Counted from the first letter of the stretch, positions 1 through 7,539 are shown. The stretch is DNA of 64,000 bases from Athalassotoga saccharophila (GCF_009936215.1 NZ_AP019551.1:124001-188000), one strand, 5' to 3'. Made by a program: numbers and translations. The notes: a model not told the origin generated them from the letters alone.

Positions 1-1245
1 AACAAAACCGTCTCCCAAATTAGTTACGAGTTCTGGAAAGGTAGAGGTAAGAGATCCGAAATTGCTGTTTGCGATCCCCGGATTGGTTCCCGCTATCGTT
101 ATGAAGGTTATTCCGGGTGGAACGGTCATTTTGTTCAATCTCTGTAAAAAAGATGAATTGGGCGAAAGATCTTTTGCAAAAAAATTGAGACTGTAAAGGT
201 AAGAAATCGCCGTGCTAAGTATGTATTTGACGGAGTTAACAGACAGTCCGAATTCACGGCTTACAAATTCATCGCCGGCATTGTAAAGATTACTTATCGT
301 GTAAGCAGAAGCAAGATTTGTTCCATCATTTGGTGTATCGAAGAGTACAACTTTTTTAACATTTCCGGCAGAAGGATTTGATTCAACAGCGTAACGGGCT
401 ATCAACCCACCAATGCCTTGGGCAAAGATGTAGGTGTTTCCCTGAAGCGTCCCGAGAAGACTGGAAAGCAAATTACCAACGTACTGGGTATAACTGTCAT
501 ATCCAGAAGATCCAAAGTAAGATATCATCTGAGAGGTGAACGAAGAGTCACGATAGGTGGTCAATGGATAGGAAAAAAGATATACGTTGTAATTGGGAAA
601 GTCCTGGACCCAAAAATTGAATGAGAAATTTGGCAATATACCTGAAAAATTCGCGTTTTCTCCCGGAACAATGACAATGTTACTTTGAAGGTTTGAAATT
701 TTGTTAAGAGGTATAAGGCCGTAAGATACATTGTATGTTTTCAATCTCAGCGCTATTATGCCAGGGAAATAAGTCATGGCCGTTAGATATGGTTTACCAT
801 TTATCTCACTTATCTGGCCTCCATACAAACTCTGAACCGTTCCATCTTGGAAAACCTCAAAGGCCTCAAGATTGGACTGATTGAGGCCGAGATAATATTC
901 AGAGGGAATTGGAATCGAAATGATGACAGGCGATCTTGTCATTGAATTCGTGCCACTTTTCCATTTTAATACGTAAGGCGTCCCAACAAAACTCGATATG
1001 GCAGTAAGGGTAGTGTATTGAGTAGAATCTTTAGTGATGGGAGATGATATGGGATAATTTCCGGGATCAAAGGCTCCTTCTTGAAAAGATATCTCGACAC
1101 TTTCGACGTTTTTACTCTTTTGTGGCAAAGAAGAAATAGCAAAAACAATTACCAAAAAAACGATGATAACTCCTGCAACAGACGAAACGATGATCAATCT
1201 TTTTTTTGAAGAAAATAATTTTTTAAACAGATCAAAGATCTTCAC
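1..1245 (-). CDS. Membrane-anchored lipase/alpha-beta-hydrolase-fold protein, C-terminus outside window
   Basis: The frame stays open from a GTG at 1245 to the window edge (415 codons seen, no stop). Its GTG overlaps the TGA of the polyprenyl synthase gene (GTGA), and an AAGGAG lies about 8 bases upstream inside that gene. Residues 17-37 form one hydrophobic anchor after a basic start. The later part resembles PGAP1/triacylglycerol-lipase-like hydrolases: a nucleophile-elbow-like segment 'YIFAQGIGGLIARYAVES', then 'VVLFDTPNDGTNLAS', and 'GDGFV' at the cut end, where these lipases usually carry their acid region. The expected G-H-S-x-G-G reads A-Q-G-I-G-G, so the catalytic serine is Gly277 (codon at 415-417). 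It may therefore be a binding pseudoenzyme on the outer face of the cytoplasmic membrane. The fold call is by motif only; substrate unknown. Confidence 0.75.
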   Translation of the reverse strand, partial: MKIFDLFKKLFSSKKRLIIVSSVAGVIIVFLVIVFAISSLPQKSKNVESVEISFQEGAFDPGNYPISSPITKDSTQYTTLTAISSFVGTPYVLKWKSGTNSMTRSPVIISIPIPSEYYLGLNQSNLEAFEVFQDGTVQSLYGGQISEINGKPYLTAMTYFPGIIALRLKTYNVSYGLIPLNKISNLQSNIVIVPGENANFSGILPNFSFNFWVQDFPNYNVYLFSYPLTTYRDSSFTSQMISYFGSSGYDSYTQYVGNLLSSLLGTLQGNTYIFAQGIGGLIARYAVESNPSAGNVKKVVLFDTPNDGTNLASAYTISNLYNAGDEFVSREFGLSVNSVKYILSTAISYLYSLNFFAKDLSPNSSFLQRLNKMTVPPGITFITIAGTNPGIANSNFGSLTSTFPELVTNLGDGFV

Positions 1246-2021
1246 CCAAGGATCTCCTTTACAGTTTTGTAAAGATGCCCGTTCCCTATCTTCGAAAGAA
1301 TCTCTCCATGAAGATTATCGGCAAATTTTCTGGCTTCTTCAACGCCCATGACCTTTACGAGAGTGGCTTTGTTTTCCTCTACGTCCTTTCGTGGGGTTTT
1401 TCCAATCTGTTCAAATGTGGCCGTAAGGTCCATTATGTCATCGAGAATTTGAAAGTAGATACCAAAATTATATCCCGCCTCCGCGTAGGGAGTTGAATCC
1501 TCGCCTGCCATAAGAGATCCAAAAGAAAATGCAAAAGCAAAAAGAGCACCAGTCTTGCCTTTGTACATTTCAAGAACTTCTTCCTTAGACGGAAATTCAT
1601 GACTTTTTGCCATGAGTATATCCATCGTTTCACCATTTACAAGTTCTATGAGAGTTCTTGTGAAGGCCTTTATCACATCGTTGTTTTTAGATTCTGTACA
1701 CGTGTGCCCCGCTATCGAAAAAAGCAAATCTCCGGCCATTATCGCAATGTCTTCTCCGAATTTCACATGATTCGATGGCATCCCCCTTCTGTACGAGTCG
1801 TTATCGATTGCCGGCAGATCATCGTGAATCAAGGATCCAGCGTGCATCATTTCGGTAGCACACGCAACTTTCATCGCGATTTCTTCATCAACATCAAAAT
1901 CCCGGGCACTTGCAAGAACGAATTTGGGTCTTAAACGTTTTCCCGGCAATTTTAAAGTGTAGAGCGCTGCTTCTTCGAGCCGAGGCGACAAATTAAAACT
2001 TTTTACGATCTGCTCCATCAT
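1242..2021 (-). CDS. ispA: Polyprenyl (geranylgeranyl/farnesyl) diphosphate synthase
   Basis: This is a trans-prenyltransferase that condenses isopentenyl diphosphate with allylic diphosphates to make the C15-C20 precursors of quinones, carriers and lipids in the cytosol. The family landmarks are all present: 'GKRLRP' near the N-terminus, the first Asp-rich motif 'DDLPAIDND', and the second Asp-rich motif 'DDIMD' followed by 'IGKTPRKD'. I chose the ATG at 2021 because it lies just past the stop of the upstream gene and has AAGGAA nine bases before it. An in-frame ATG at 2066 would add 15 Lys-rich residues and overlap the upstream gene by 41 bases. The downstream hydrolase gene overlaps its stop, so the two are translationally coupled. 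Chain length of the product cannot be fixed from sequence alone. Confidence 0.9.
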   Translation of the reverse strand: MMEQIVKSFNLSPRLEEAALYTLKLPGKRLRPKFVLASARDFDVDEEIAMKVACATEMMHAGSLIHDDLPAIDNDSYRRGMPSNHVKFGEDIAIMAGDLLFSIAGHTCTESKNNDVIKAFTRTLIELVNGETMDILMAKSHEFPSKEEVLEMYKGKTGALFAFAFSFGSLMAGEDSTPYAEAGYNFGIYFQILDDIMDLTATFEQIGKTPRKDVEENKATLVKVMGVEEARKFADNLHGEILSKIGNGHLYKTVKEILG

Positions 2022-2025
2022 CAGG

Positions 2026-2547
2026 TCAATTTCCTTCGTGGCCTTCACCTTCGCCTTTCTCTTCATTTTCGAAATACTTCCTTATCTGATCTATATCTAA
2101 ATGTTCTACAAAATCCTTGAACTCTCTTTCTTCGGTCTGATCCTGATCTTCTATCCTTATGCCTCCCTCTGCTATTATCTTTTCAGTTGTAAAAATCGGT
2201 ATTGATTTCTTTGTGGCAAGTACAATTCCATCTGAAGGTCTGCAATCTATCTCTTTTTTTTGATCGTTCACTTTCAATATCAATTTTGCCTTGTAGGTGT
2301 TGTCTTCCAAAGAATCTATGAACAATTCTTGTGGAATGGCACCGAAACTCTCTATTATGTTTAACATCAGATCGTGGGTCAAAGGTCTTGGAAATTCGGC
2401 CTTTTGAAGGGCAAGAGAGAGCGCAAATGCCTCGCAAGATCCTATCCATATCGGAAGGACAAGGGAAGAATTCGGAATTTCGAGAATAACGACAGGTGTG
2501 TTGTTGCGCTTGTCAAATGCCAATCCTTTGACTTTTACTTCTTTCAT
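2026..2547 (-). CDS. DUF151 bifunctional nuclease-family protein
   Basis: The protein has 173 residues and matches the DUF151/BFN family over its first ~135 residues, with the family hallmarks 'LPIWIGSCEAFALSLALQ' and 'RPSDGIVLATK'. Characterised members (for example T. maritima TM0160 by structure, and plant BFNs by activity) are reported as small nucleases, but the physiological role in bacteria is unsettled. The tail after residue ~140 is very acidic and shows no UvrB/UvrC-type domain as some homologues have. The start ATG at 2547 has a very strong ribosome site (AAGGAGGTGAGG) and overlaps the upstream acyltransferase gene by 35 bases, so it belongs to the same transcript as plsC and the prenyl synthase. 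Confidence 0.85.
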   Translation of the reverse strand: MKEVKVKGLAFDKRNNTPVVILEIPNSSLVLPIWIGSCEAFALSLALQKAEFPRPLTHDLMLNIIESFGAIPQELFIDSLEDNTYKAKLILKVNDQKKEIDCRPSDGIVLATKKSIPIFTTEKIIAEGGIRIEDQDQTEEREFKDFVEHLDIDQIRKYFENEEKGEGEGHEGN

Positions 2548-3280
2548 TTACCTCACCTCCTTCGATTCTTTGTAACTCGGCCGTCATTTTATCCCTTAAA
2601 AAATCCGCGATCTCTTTTGATCCCATCTTTTCGATCTCTTCGAATTTTATAACCGGCATTATGGAAAGATATATATCGGCCCTTTTTATGTACATTGAAC
2701 CCTTTGGCATTGATCTTTCCGTTCCGGATATCACAATCGGTAGAATTGGGACTCTTGCCTTAGTTATGATCTTCATCGATCCTGCCTTGAACTCGTGTAT
2801 CTTTCTGTCTGTGCTTCTTGTTCCTTCGGGGAAAATCGCAATGACCTGGCCTTCTTCATGCATCCTTTTTATTACGTTCTCTATGGCATAAACGGCATCA
2901 CGGGGATTTTCTCTATCTATAAGTTCTCCTCCAAGGACTTTTAAAAACTTTCCAACTGTGAAAAAATTACCCAATTCCTTCTTGGCTATGAAGCCTGTGT
3001 GTGGATTTACGTATCCCTGAATTAGAGTTATATCTAACATACTTCTGTGATTTGCAACTATTATGTATGGGCCCTTTGGAGGTATATTTTCTTTTCCAAA
3101 GATGTGAACCTTACTTCCGGGAAAGGAAAAGGACCTTCTTCCCCATCTTCCAACGTGAAGATTTATGTATTTCTCTCTTTCTATGCCATTTCTCTTTTTA
3201 ACTCCTCTGACAAAGAAAGGAGCATAAGCCATATAAAATAAAAATGCAATCGCTGTAAAAAGATAACGGACAACTCCCAT
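2513..3280 (-). CDS. plsC: 1-acyl-sn-glycerol-3-phosphate acyltransferase (PlsC family)
   Basis: This membrane-bound acyltransferase makes phosphatidic acid from lysophosphatidic acid. The protein has 255 residues with a hydrophobic N-terminal segment (about 5-25). The acyltransferase motif I 'NHRSMLD' gives catalytic His78 and Asp83. Motif III 'FPEGTRS' (around 150-156) binds the glycerol phosphate. It is the first gene of a minus-strand operon with the DUF151 protein, the prenyl synthase and the lipase-fold protein. That grouping suggests a membrane-lipid theme, although only plsC and the prenyl synthase support it directly. Start at 3280 follows an AGGGTGA site. Other members of the family acylate lyso-lipids or glycolipids, so exact acceptor is inferred. 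Confidence 0.88.
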   Translation of the reverse strand: MGVVRYLFTAIAFLFYMAYAPFFVRGVKKRNGIEREKYINLHVGRWGRRSFSFPGSKVHIFGKENIPPKGPYIIVANHRSMLDITLIQGYVNPHTGFIAKKELGNFFTVGKFLKVLGGELIDRENPRDAVYAIENVIKRMHEEGQVIAIFPEGTRSTDRKIHEFKAGSMKIITKARVPILPIVISGTERSMPKGSMYIKRADIYLSIMPVIKFEEIEKMGSKEIADFLRDKMTAELQRIEGGEVNERSKSQRIGI

Positions 3281-3295
3281 TTTTTCACCCTTTCA

Positions 3296-3304
3296 ATTAT
3301 ACCA
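3296..3304 (-). promoter_or_regulatory. Extended -10 promoter for plsC operon
   Basis: On the minus strand TGG-TATAAT (hexamer 3301-3296) lies 15 bases before the plsC start codon. The upstream TG of an extended -10 is present, but no convincing -35 box is visible. The implied leader is very short, so the transcript may be nearly leaderless. Confidence 0.4.
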
Positions 3305-3361
3305 TGAAAATATACACATGCCTGCCGGTTTGGGCTTCAATTGAAATATGAAAATTCCATT

Positions 3362-3391
3362 TTACAAAAACAAACGGCAGGATAACCTGCC
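3362..3391 (-). terminator. Rho-independent terminator after speE
   Basis: Read on the minus strand, GGCAGG-TTAT-CCTGCC forms a six-pair GC-rich stem (3391-3376) followed by GTTTGTTTTTG. It lies 22 bases past the speE stop codon and ends the regulator-speD-speE transcript before the plsC promoter. Confidence 0.75.
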
Positions 3392-3413
3392 GGATAGATT
3401 GTTTAATTTGAAC

Positions 3414-4277
3414 TTATATCAAAGACATGAGTCTTTCAAGGAAAGAAGGAAGCACAAAGGCTGCGTCGTGAATTTTGCGATTGTAGTATATCAATGTTCC
3501 ATCAAGCGCTTTTATTCTCGATTCATCTCCTTTAAAAGAAGGATCGACATTTTTTGACGCGTAAACGAAGACCCAGAATCCGGAAGGATACATGGGCACA
3601 AAGGATATATAAGGTTTAACGATCGGAAAGGCTTTTTTTATTTCCCTAAAACATCTTTCCATCTCTTTGGAATCGTAGACTGGATTTTCGGCTTGAACTG
3701 AGATCACTCCGTCATCTTTAAGCGCTTCCCGGCAGGATGAATAAAACTCTTCGGTAAAAAGAGAATTGCCCGCTCCTTTGTACGGATCTGTCGAATCAAC
3801 TATTATGACATCATATTCATTCTTTTTCTTGGCGACAAAATTCTTTCCGTCTTCATTGTATATTGAAACGCTCGGATCCATAATTTTCGACGCCACAGAT
3901 GGAAAGTATTCCTTGCACGTTTTTATAACGTCAGGATCTATTTCCACGAGATCGACTCTTTTAACGGATCTGTGTTTTAATATCTCCCTCACCGTGCCGC
4001 CATCTCCTCCGCCAATGACAAGCACACTCTCAGGATTGGAATGCGAAAAGAGAGGAACGTGGGCAATCATCTCATGATACGTGAATTCCCATCTCTCGTT
4101 AAGTTGGACCATTCCATCCATGACAAGAACCTTTCCCAGATCCGGCGTTGAGAAAACATCTATCTTTTGGATGGGACTTTGTTTAGAAAAGTCAATCTTG
4201 CTCAGGCGATATTTTGTGCTTACATTTCCTCCGGCCACAAATTCTTCAAAAAAGAAGGGCAAATTTTCCTTAGCCAA
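3414..4277 (-). CDS. speE: Polyamine aminopropyltransferase (spermidine synthase)
   Basis: This enzyme transfers the aminopropyl group of decarboxylated S-adenosylmethionine to a diamine acceptor, giving spermidine or longer polyamines. The protein has 287 residues. The Rossmann methyltransferase-like core carries '[16 protein letters not shown]' for cofactor binding and '[12 protein letters not shown]' with the catalytic Asp. The tail '[12 protein letters not shown]' is typical of the family. It starts with TTG at 4277, overlapping the speD stop by eight bases, with GGAAGGTG eight bases ahead. It follows speD, which supplies its cofactor. Thermotogota aminopropyltransferases can make branched or long polyamines, so the acceptor is not certain. 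Confidence 0.93.
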   Translation of the reverse strand: MAKENLPFFFEEFVAGGNVSTKYRLSKIDFSKQSPIQKIDVFSTPDLGKVLVMDGMVQLNERWEFTYHEMIAHVPLFSHSNPESVLVIGGGDGGTVREILKHRSVKRVDLVEIDPDVIKTCKEYFPSVASKIMDPSVSIYNEDGKNFVAKKKNEYDVIIVDSTDPYKGAGNSLFTEEFYSSCREALKDDGVISVQAENPVYDSKEMERCFREIKKAFPIVKPYISFVPMYPSGFWVFVYASKNVDPSFKGDESRIKALDGTLIYYNRKIHDAAFVLPSFLERLMSLI

Positions 4278-4659
4278 CTTTTACACCTTCCAATCCTTCG
4301 ATTCCGATTTTGTCATATTCTCCTCTTTGGAGTTCTATAATGGATTCCCTTTGTGATTTCATGACACTTTTAAGATACTCAAAAGCCTTCCATGGATCGA
4401 CTGAATCTCCGCATGTGAATATATCAACGGCAGCATAACCGTATTCCGGCCACGTATGAATCGACAGATGAGATTCTGCGATTACAACCACTCCACTAAC
4501 TCCGTAAGGGTTGAATCGGTGAAAAGTGGAATTAACAATCGTAGAATTCGCCTTTCTTGCTGCCATTCTCATGTGTTCTTCGATGCCGGCTACATCGTCA
4601 AGAACAGATGGTTCACAACCGTAAAGTTCTATAAGTAGATGTCTTCCAAGAGCCTTCAT
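4270..4659 (-). CDS. speD: S-adenosylmethionine decarboxylase proenzyme (prokaryotic type 1B)
   Basis: This small (129-residue) pyruvoyl enzyme makes the aminopropyl donor for polyamine synthesis. The self-cleavage site is in '[12 protein letters not shown]': Ser63 would become the pyruvoyl group after cleavage behind Glu62. His68 and Cys83 ('DIFTCGD') are the processing and proton-donor residues, at the numbering I recall for the T. maritima enzyme. The start at 4659 has a strong AAAGGAGG site. It sits between the XRE-cupin regulator (16-base gap) and speE (eight-base overlap), a compact biosynthetic operon. Confidence 0.95.
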   Translation of the reverse strand: MKALGRHLLIELYGCEPSVLDDVAGIEEHMRMAARKANSTIVNSTFHRFNPYGVSGVVVIAESHLSIHTWPEYGYAAVDIFTCGDSVDPWKAFEYLKSVMKSQRESIIELQRGEYDKIGIEGLEGVKVG

Positions 4660-4675
4660 ATGCGGCGCGCCTCCT

Positions 4676-5209
4676 TTAATCTATAGTTATCCACAACAAA
4701 ATAGCCTTTTTTGACTTTGAAACATTTCTCAACTGGTGCTTTCTATCGGCTTTATAATAAAAACAATCTCCACTTTTCAATTTGAATCTCACATCATCGA
4801 GCCATAATTCAACGCTACCTTCTATAACGTATCCGAATTCTTCTCCTTGATGGTAATCTTCGGCAAGAGTTTCTCCTTCGGGCTTGATCACAACTATTTT
4901 TGGATCTATTTTTTTGTCCTCAACGCCGGGTATCAAAAGCATCGATTTTATACCTTCGGGTTCATCGTAAAGAGGTACTCTATCTTTTTTCGTGAAAACG
5001 ACTTTTGATGGAACCTCTTCCGCGAAGAATTGCCTCAAACTTATTCCCAAAACGTTAAGGATCTGTTCGAGAGTTGCTATGGAAGGTGAAGTCTTGTCCC
5101 TTTCAAGTAAAGAAATAAAACCCTTTGTAAGGTCTGCTCTCTCGGCAAGTTCTTCTTGAGTAAATCCTCTCGAAAGTCTTAGCCTTTTCAATTTTGCCCC
5201 TATTTCCAT
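4676..5209 (-). CDS. XRE-family regulator with C-terminal cupin domain
   Basis: Residues about 5-60 are a helix-turn-helix of the XRE/Cro type ('[19 protein letters not shown]', then '[14 protein letters not shown]'). Residues about 110-175 form a single cupin_2 barrel ('[17 protein letters not shown]', '[15 protein letters not shown]') that usually senses a small ligand. Proteins of this build include PuuR, the putrescine regulator. Placement as first gene of an operon with speD and speE makes polyamine- or S-adenosylmethionine-responsive autoregulation likely, but the ligand is inferred. Repeated GTTTAA elements lie around and downstream of its promoter. A small AGAGG site precedes the ATG. 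Confidence 0.88.
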   Translation of the reverse strand: MEIGAKLKRLRLSRGFTQEELAERADLTKGFISLLERDKTSPSIATLEQILNVLGISLRQFFAEEVPSKVVFTKKDRVPLYDEPEGIKSMLLIPGVEDKKIDPKIVVIKPEGETLAEDYHQGEEFGYVIEGSVELWLDDVRFKLKSGDCFYYKADRKHQLRNVSKSKKAILLWITID

Positions 5210-5236
5210 AGAAAACCTCTTTAATGATGTGCTTTT

Positions 5237-5391
5237 GTTTAAAATATTAAACGCTAAAAAGCAATAAGGATCAAGAAAAAATGTTTAATTTATCTCAAAG
5301 AACTCTGTTTTATTTCGCACATGAATCTAATATAATTAAACAAATTGATTAGCAGCGTTAAACAGTATATCACTTTTATTTTTCAATGTCA
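5237..5391 (-). promoter_or_regulatory. Promoter with repeated GTTTAA operator-like elements for the speDE operon
   Basis: On the minus strand a -35 TTGACA (5391-5386), a 16-base spacer and a -10 TATACT (5369-5364) form a good sigma-A promoter. GTTTAA begins directly behind the -10 (5363-5358) and recurs at 5341-5336. Farther down the leader an inverted pair, GTTTAA-TATT-TTAAAC, spans 5252-5237, and TTAAAC lies at 5288-5283. Positions over the start region and leader fit repression by the XRE-cupin protein encoded next. That binding is inference. Confidence 0.6.
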
Positions 5392-5403
5392 ATAGTTTGG
5401 ATC

Positions 5404-5432
5404 AAAAAAAACCGCCCGTTCTTCCGGGCGGT
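5404..5432 (-). terminator. Strong Rho-independent terminator
   Basis: On the minus strand ACCGCCCG-GAAGAA-CGGGCGGT is followed by a run of T. It would end the transcript of the nuclease/membrane protein pair or of the candidate small RNA that starts inside the same gap. Confidence 0.85.
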
Positions 5433-5467
5433 GGTGAGGAGGAAGCACTCAGACGGTGACGTTAACT
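5404..5467 (-). ncRNA. Candidate small regulatory RNA with C-rich anti-Shine-Dalgarno segment
   Basis: The gap between the four-helix membrane protein and the speDE promoter contains a promoter-plus-terminator cassette with no reading frame of note. On the minus strand an extended -10, TGT-TATACT (hexamer 5479-5474), with a weak TTGAAA -35 at 5504-5499 (19-base spacer), predicts a start near 5467. The transcript would be about 64 nt and end in the GC-rich terminator. The single-stranded middle (about 5449-5429) reads CTTCCTCCTCACCACC, which can pair with GGAGG/GGTGAGG ribosome sites. This is how many Gram-positive C-rich sRNAs act. It could instead be only the 3' end of the upstream operon. 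Confidence 0.4.
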
Positions 5468-5535
5468 ATTAGAAGTATAACATATCCCATACCCTTGTTT
5501 TCAAAATATTCTCTAAAAATTCTTATTATCGTCAC

Positions 5536-5871
5536 TTACCATTTTTCCCAGAAATTGGGAGTGATAGTTTTCTTCAAAAGAATGTGAATTCCTATTCCTA
5601 TAAGGTAAGATGCTATCAAGGCCACAAAGGTTTGATTGAGAGAAAATCTGTAACCGAAGACTTGGAATATGCTCGTAAATAGAAAGACCGAGAATATTAT
5701 CCCGCCTATCCCTATAAAGTTTCTTTTCGTCAACTCTCTTATGCCTTCCACCGCAAAGAATATGGCAAATATTATCTCCACGATAAGGCGAAAGTTAAAA
5801 TTAAAAACCCCTATTATCGAAAGAAATAGAAATAGTCCGACTATCAAAAGAAAAAGCGCAAATGCCTTCAT
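5536..5871 (-). CDS. Small four-helix membrane protein
   Basis: I do not recognise this 111-residue protein. It is almost wholly hydrophobic, with four predicted membrane helices near residues 3-22, 28-45, 51-70 and 79-98, short loops, and a positively charged loop after helix 2 ('RELTKRN'). It resembles in build the membrane part of LiaF/LiaI-like envelope-stress proteins, but no motif proves this. The ATG at 5871 overlaps the stop of the nuclease gene (ATGA) and has AAGGAG six bases upstream. It is therefore translated with the nuclease, and a partner role such as a membrane platform is possible. Confidence 0.7.
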   Translation of the reverse strand: MKAFALFLLIVGLFLFLSIIGVFNFNFRLIVEIIFAIFFAVEGIRELTKRNFIGIGGIIFSVFLFTSIFQVFGYRFSLNQTFVALIASYLIGIGIHILLKKTITPNFWEKW

Positions 5872-6392
5872 ACTCTCTCCTTTACCCACCTCTTTGAAAG
5901 GCCCTTTCTTAAAGCCTCTCTTATATCGTCTCCATCCTTTAAAATAACACCCACAGCGTAAGCCTGCTTTTTTGCAGCCTTTGTAAAGTTAGATGTGGAA
6001 ACAACCACTGCATACTTAAGACGTGGAAAACCATTACTTTTCCAGTATTCCATGCCGGTAAATACTTCCTGAATCGCTTTGTTCGTTACTCCATTTGTGC
6101 AATTTTTGGCCTGCACCGCTATTTTACCATCGAGTATCAGATCAACGCCAAAATCGGATGCATTCGTGTTAGACGTTGGTTTTTTGACACTCCAGCCACT
6201 TTGAGAAAAAAAGGTTTCTAAAAACTTTTCGAATTCCGTTCCGTCGCCATTTCCCGCCACTATTTCAAACCATTCTCTTAACTTTCTCAAATTCCTACTT
6301 TTCTTGTAAGAATAAGAGATGATGTAGGCAAAGAGAATTACCACTACGAAAAGTATCAAAAACAAAATCGCGTAAAATACAAAGTTGTCCAA
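5868..6392 (-). CDS. Membrane-anchored Mrr-like restriction endonuclease-fold protein
   Basis: The protein has 174 residues. Residues 5-27 form one membrane helix followed by a basic stretch that should keep the rest in the cytoplasm. Residues about 47-165 match the Mrr_cat/PD-(D/E)xK fold: Glu55 in 'GTEFEKFLETFF', Asp84 in 'DFGVDLIL', Gln94-x-Lys96 in 'VQAK', then 'AIQEV'. All the residues expected for metal-dependent DNA cleavage (with the Q-x-K variant) are there. Such proteins can be methyl-directed restriction enzymes or housekeeping nucleases. No methylase lies beside it. The only partner is the co-translated four-helix membrane protein. Confidence 0.8.
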   Translation of the reverse strand: MDNFVFYAILFLILFVVVILFAYIISYSYKKSRNLRKLREWFEIVAGNGDGTEFEKFLETFFSQSGWSVKKPTSNTNASDFGVDLILDGKIAVQAKNCTNGVTNKAIQEVFTGMEYWKSNGFPRLKYAVVVSTSNFTKAAKKQAYAVGVILKDGDDIREALRKGLSKRWVKERV

Positions 6393-6407
6393 GGAAATGA
6401 CCTCTCT

Positions 6408-6439
6408 TTGGGAGTTAATCTTGCATTATGATATAATGC
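6408..6439 (+). promoter_or_regulatory. Promoter of the flagellar export operon, -10 inside a palindrome
   Basis: Upstream of fliQ an extended -10, TGA-TATAAT (hexamer 6432-6437), follows a modest -35 TTGGGA (6408-6413) at 18 bases. The -10 sits in a 17-base perfect inverted repeat, GCATTAT-GAT-ATAATGC (6423-6439). The same palindrome offers -10-like hexamers on the minus strand toward the nuclease gene, so it may be a shared divergent promoter or an operator. Confidence 0.55.
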
Positions 6440-6493
6440 TTTCGATAACCATTAACATTTTACCACAACTTGTTAAGAAAAAGGGGTGATCTT

Positions 6494-6760
6494 TTGACTG
6501 CCGATGTTTTTATGGATGTAGTGAAGCAGGGCATCTTTCTATTTTTGACAGTGGTAAGTCCGGCTCTTATAGTAAGCCTTGTGGTGGGACTTATAATAAG
6601 CATCTTTCAGGCGATAACCCAGATAAATGAACAGACCCTTACCTTCGTTCCAAAGATACTCGCTGTGTTTTTTACTATAGCCTTAACAGGTTCGTGGATG
6701 TTCCAGAAAGTCATAGATTACACGATCATGCTATGGACTCAGTATTTATCGATGATATGA
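6494..6760 (+). CDS. fliQ: Flagellar type III export gate protein FliQ
   Basis: FliQ is a two-helix membrane subunit of the FliPQR export gate. The protein has two long hydrophobic helices around the central conserved 'AITQINEQTLTFVPKI' motif. I chose the TTG at 6494 because AAGGGGTGA lies six bases upstream and the resulting 88 residues match the family length. An in-frame TTG at 6470 would add eight residues and swallow the ribosome site. It begins the export operon; fliP and fliO are not adjacent here, so that part of the gate is encoded elsewhere. Confidence 0.93.
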   Translation: MTADVFMDVVKQGIFLFLTVVSPALIVSLVVGLIISIFQAITQINEQTLTFVPKILAVFFTIALTGSWMFQKVIDYTIMLWTQYLSMI

Positions 6761-6764
6761 CTTT

Positions 6765-7538
6765 ATGAGTCTTGATCTGTTTTTTGAAACAAGATTTCTT
6801 GTCTGGATAATGATCCTGACAAGGCTTGCTGGTTTGTTTTTCTTTTCACCTTTTTTAGGCGCGTCCTTTATACCGAGAAGCGTCAAGATTTTGATAATCC
6901 TTGTTCTCTCATGGATATTGATGCCTTATTCGAGCGCCGTCGTTTATCTTTCAACACCCGTTGGCGTGATAGCGTGGATGATCTTTATCAATTTCACGAT
7001 AGGAATGGCAATAGGCCTTTTTGCAACGATCTTTTTCGATGCCGTTCAATTGGCAGGCCAGATTTATGGTTATCAAATAGGATTTGCAGTCGCCAACGTT
7101 CTCGATCCCCAAAGTGATCAACAGGTACCCATTCTTGGTCAATTGATGTATCTTATAGCCGCCTACCTTTTTGTTTCAATCGAAGGGCCTGGCATTTTGA
7201 TAAATGCCGTAACCTCTTCTCTTCAAATGATACCCGTCAACACGCTTTACCTTGGAACCTCTTTTGTACCAACCTTTTGGAAGGAGGTCGGCACCATTTT
7301 TTCCGTTGGAATGCAGATAGGCTTTCCCATAATAGCCTTTATGATAATGGTTACCCTATTGCTTGGAATCATGGCAAAGGTTATGCCACAAATGAACATA
7401 TTCATGGTCGGATTACCGCTTAACATACTTGTGGGACTTTTGATGTTTTCGGTTTTGATTCCTATATGGTTTACCGTCTTTGGAGATATTTTAAATCAAC
7501 TCTCGGCAAAGTTAATGGTTTTCATCTCGGAGATGTGA
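6765..7538 (+). CDS. fliR: Flagellar type III export gate protein FliR
   Basis: FliR is the single-copy subunit of the export gate and pairs with FlhB. The 257-residue protein has about six membrane helices. It carries the family motifs 'SFIPRSVKILI' near the N-terminus and 'VGLPLNILVGLLMF' near the C-terminus. It starts five bases after the fliQ stop and two bases before flhB, so the three gate genes are tightly coupled. Length and topology are normal. Confidence 0.94.
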   Translation: MSLDLFFETRFLVWIMILTRLAGLFFFSPFLGASFIPRSVKILIILVLSWILMPYSSAVVYLSTPVGVIAWMIFINFTIGMAIGLFATIFFDAVQLAGQIYGYQIGFAVANVLDPQSDQQVPILGQLMYLIAAYLFVSIEGPGILINAVTSSLQMIPVNTLYLGTSFVPTFWKEVGTIFSVGMQIGFPIIAFMIMVTLLLGIMAKVMPQMNIFMVGLPLNILVGLLMFSVLIPIWFTVFGDILNQLSAKLMVFISEM

Positions 7539-7539
7539 C

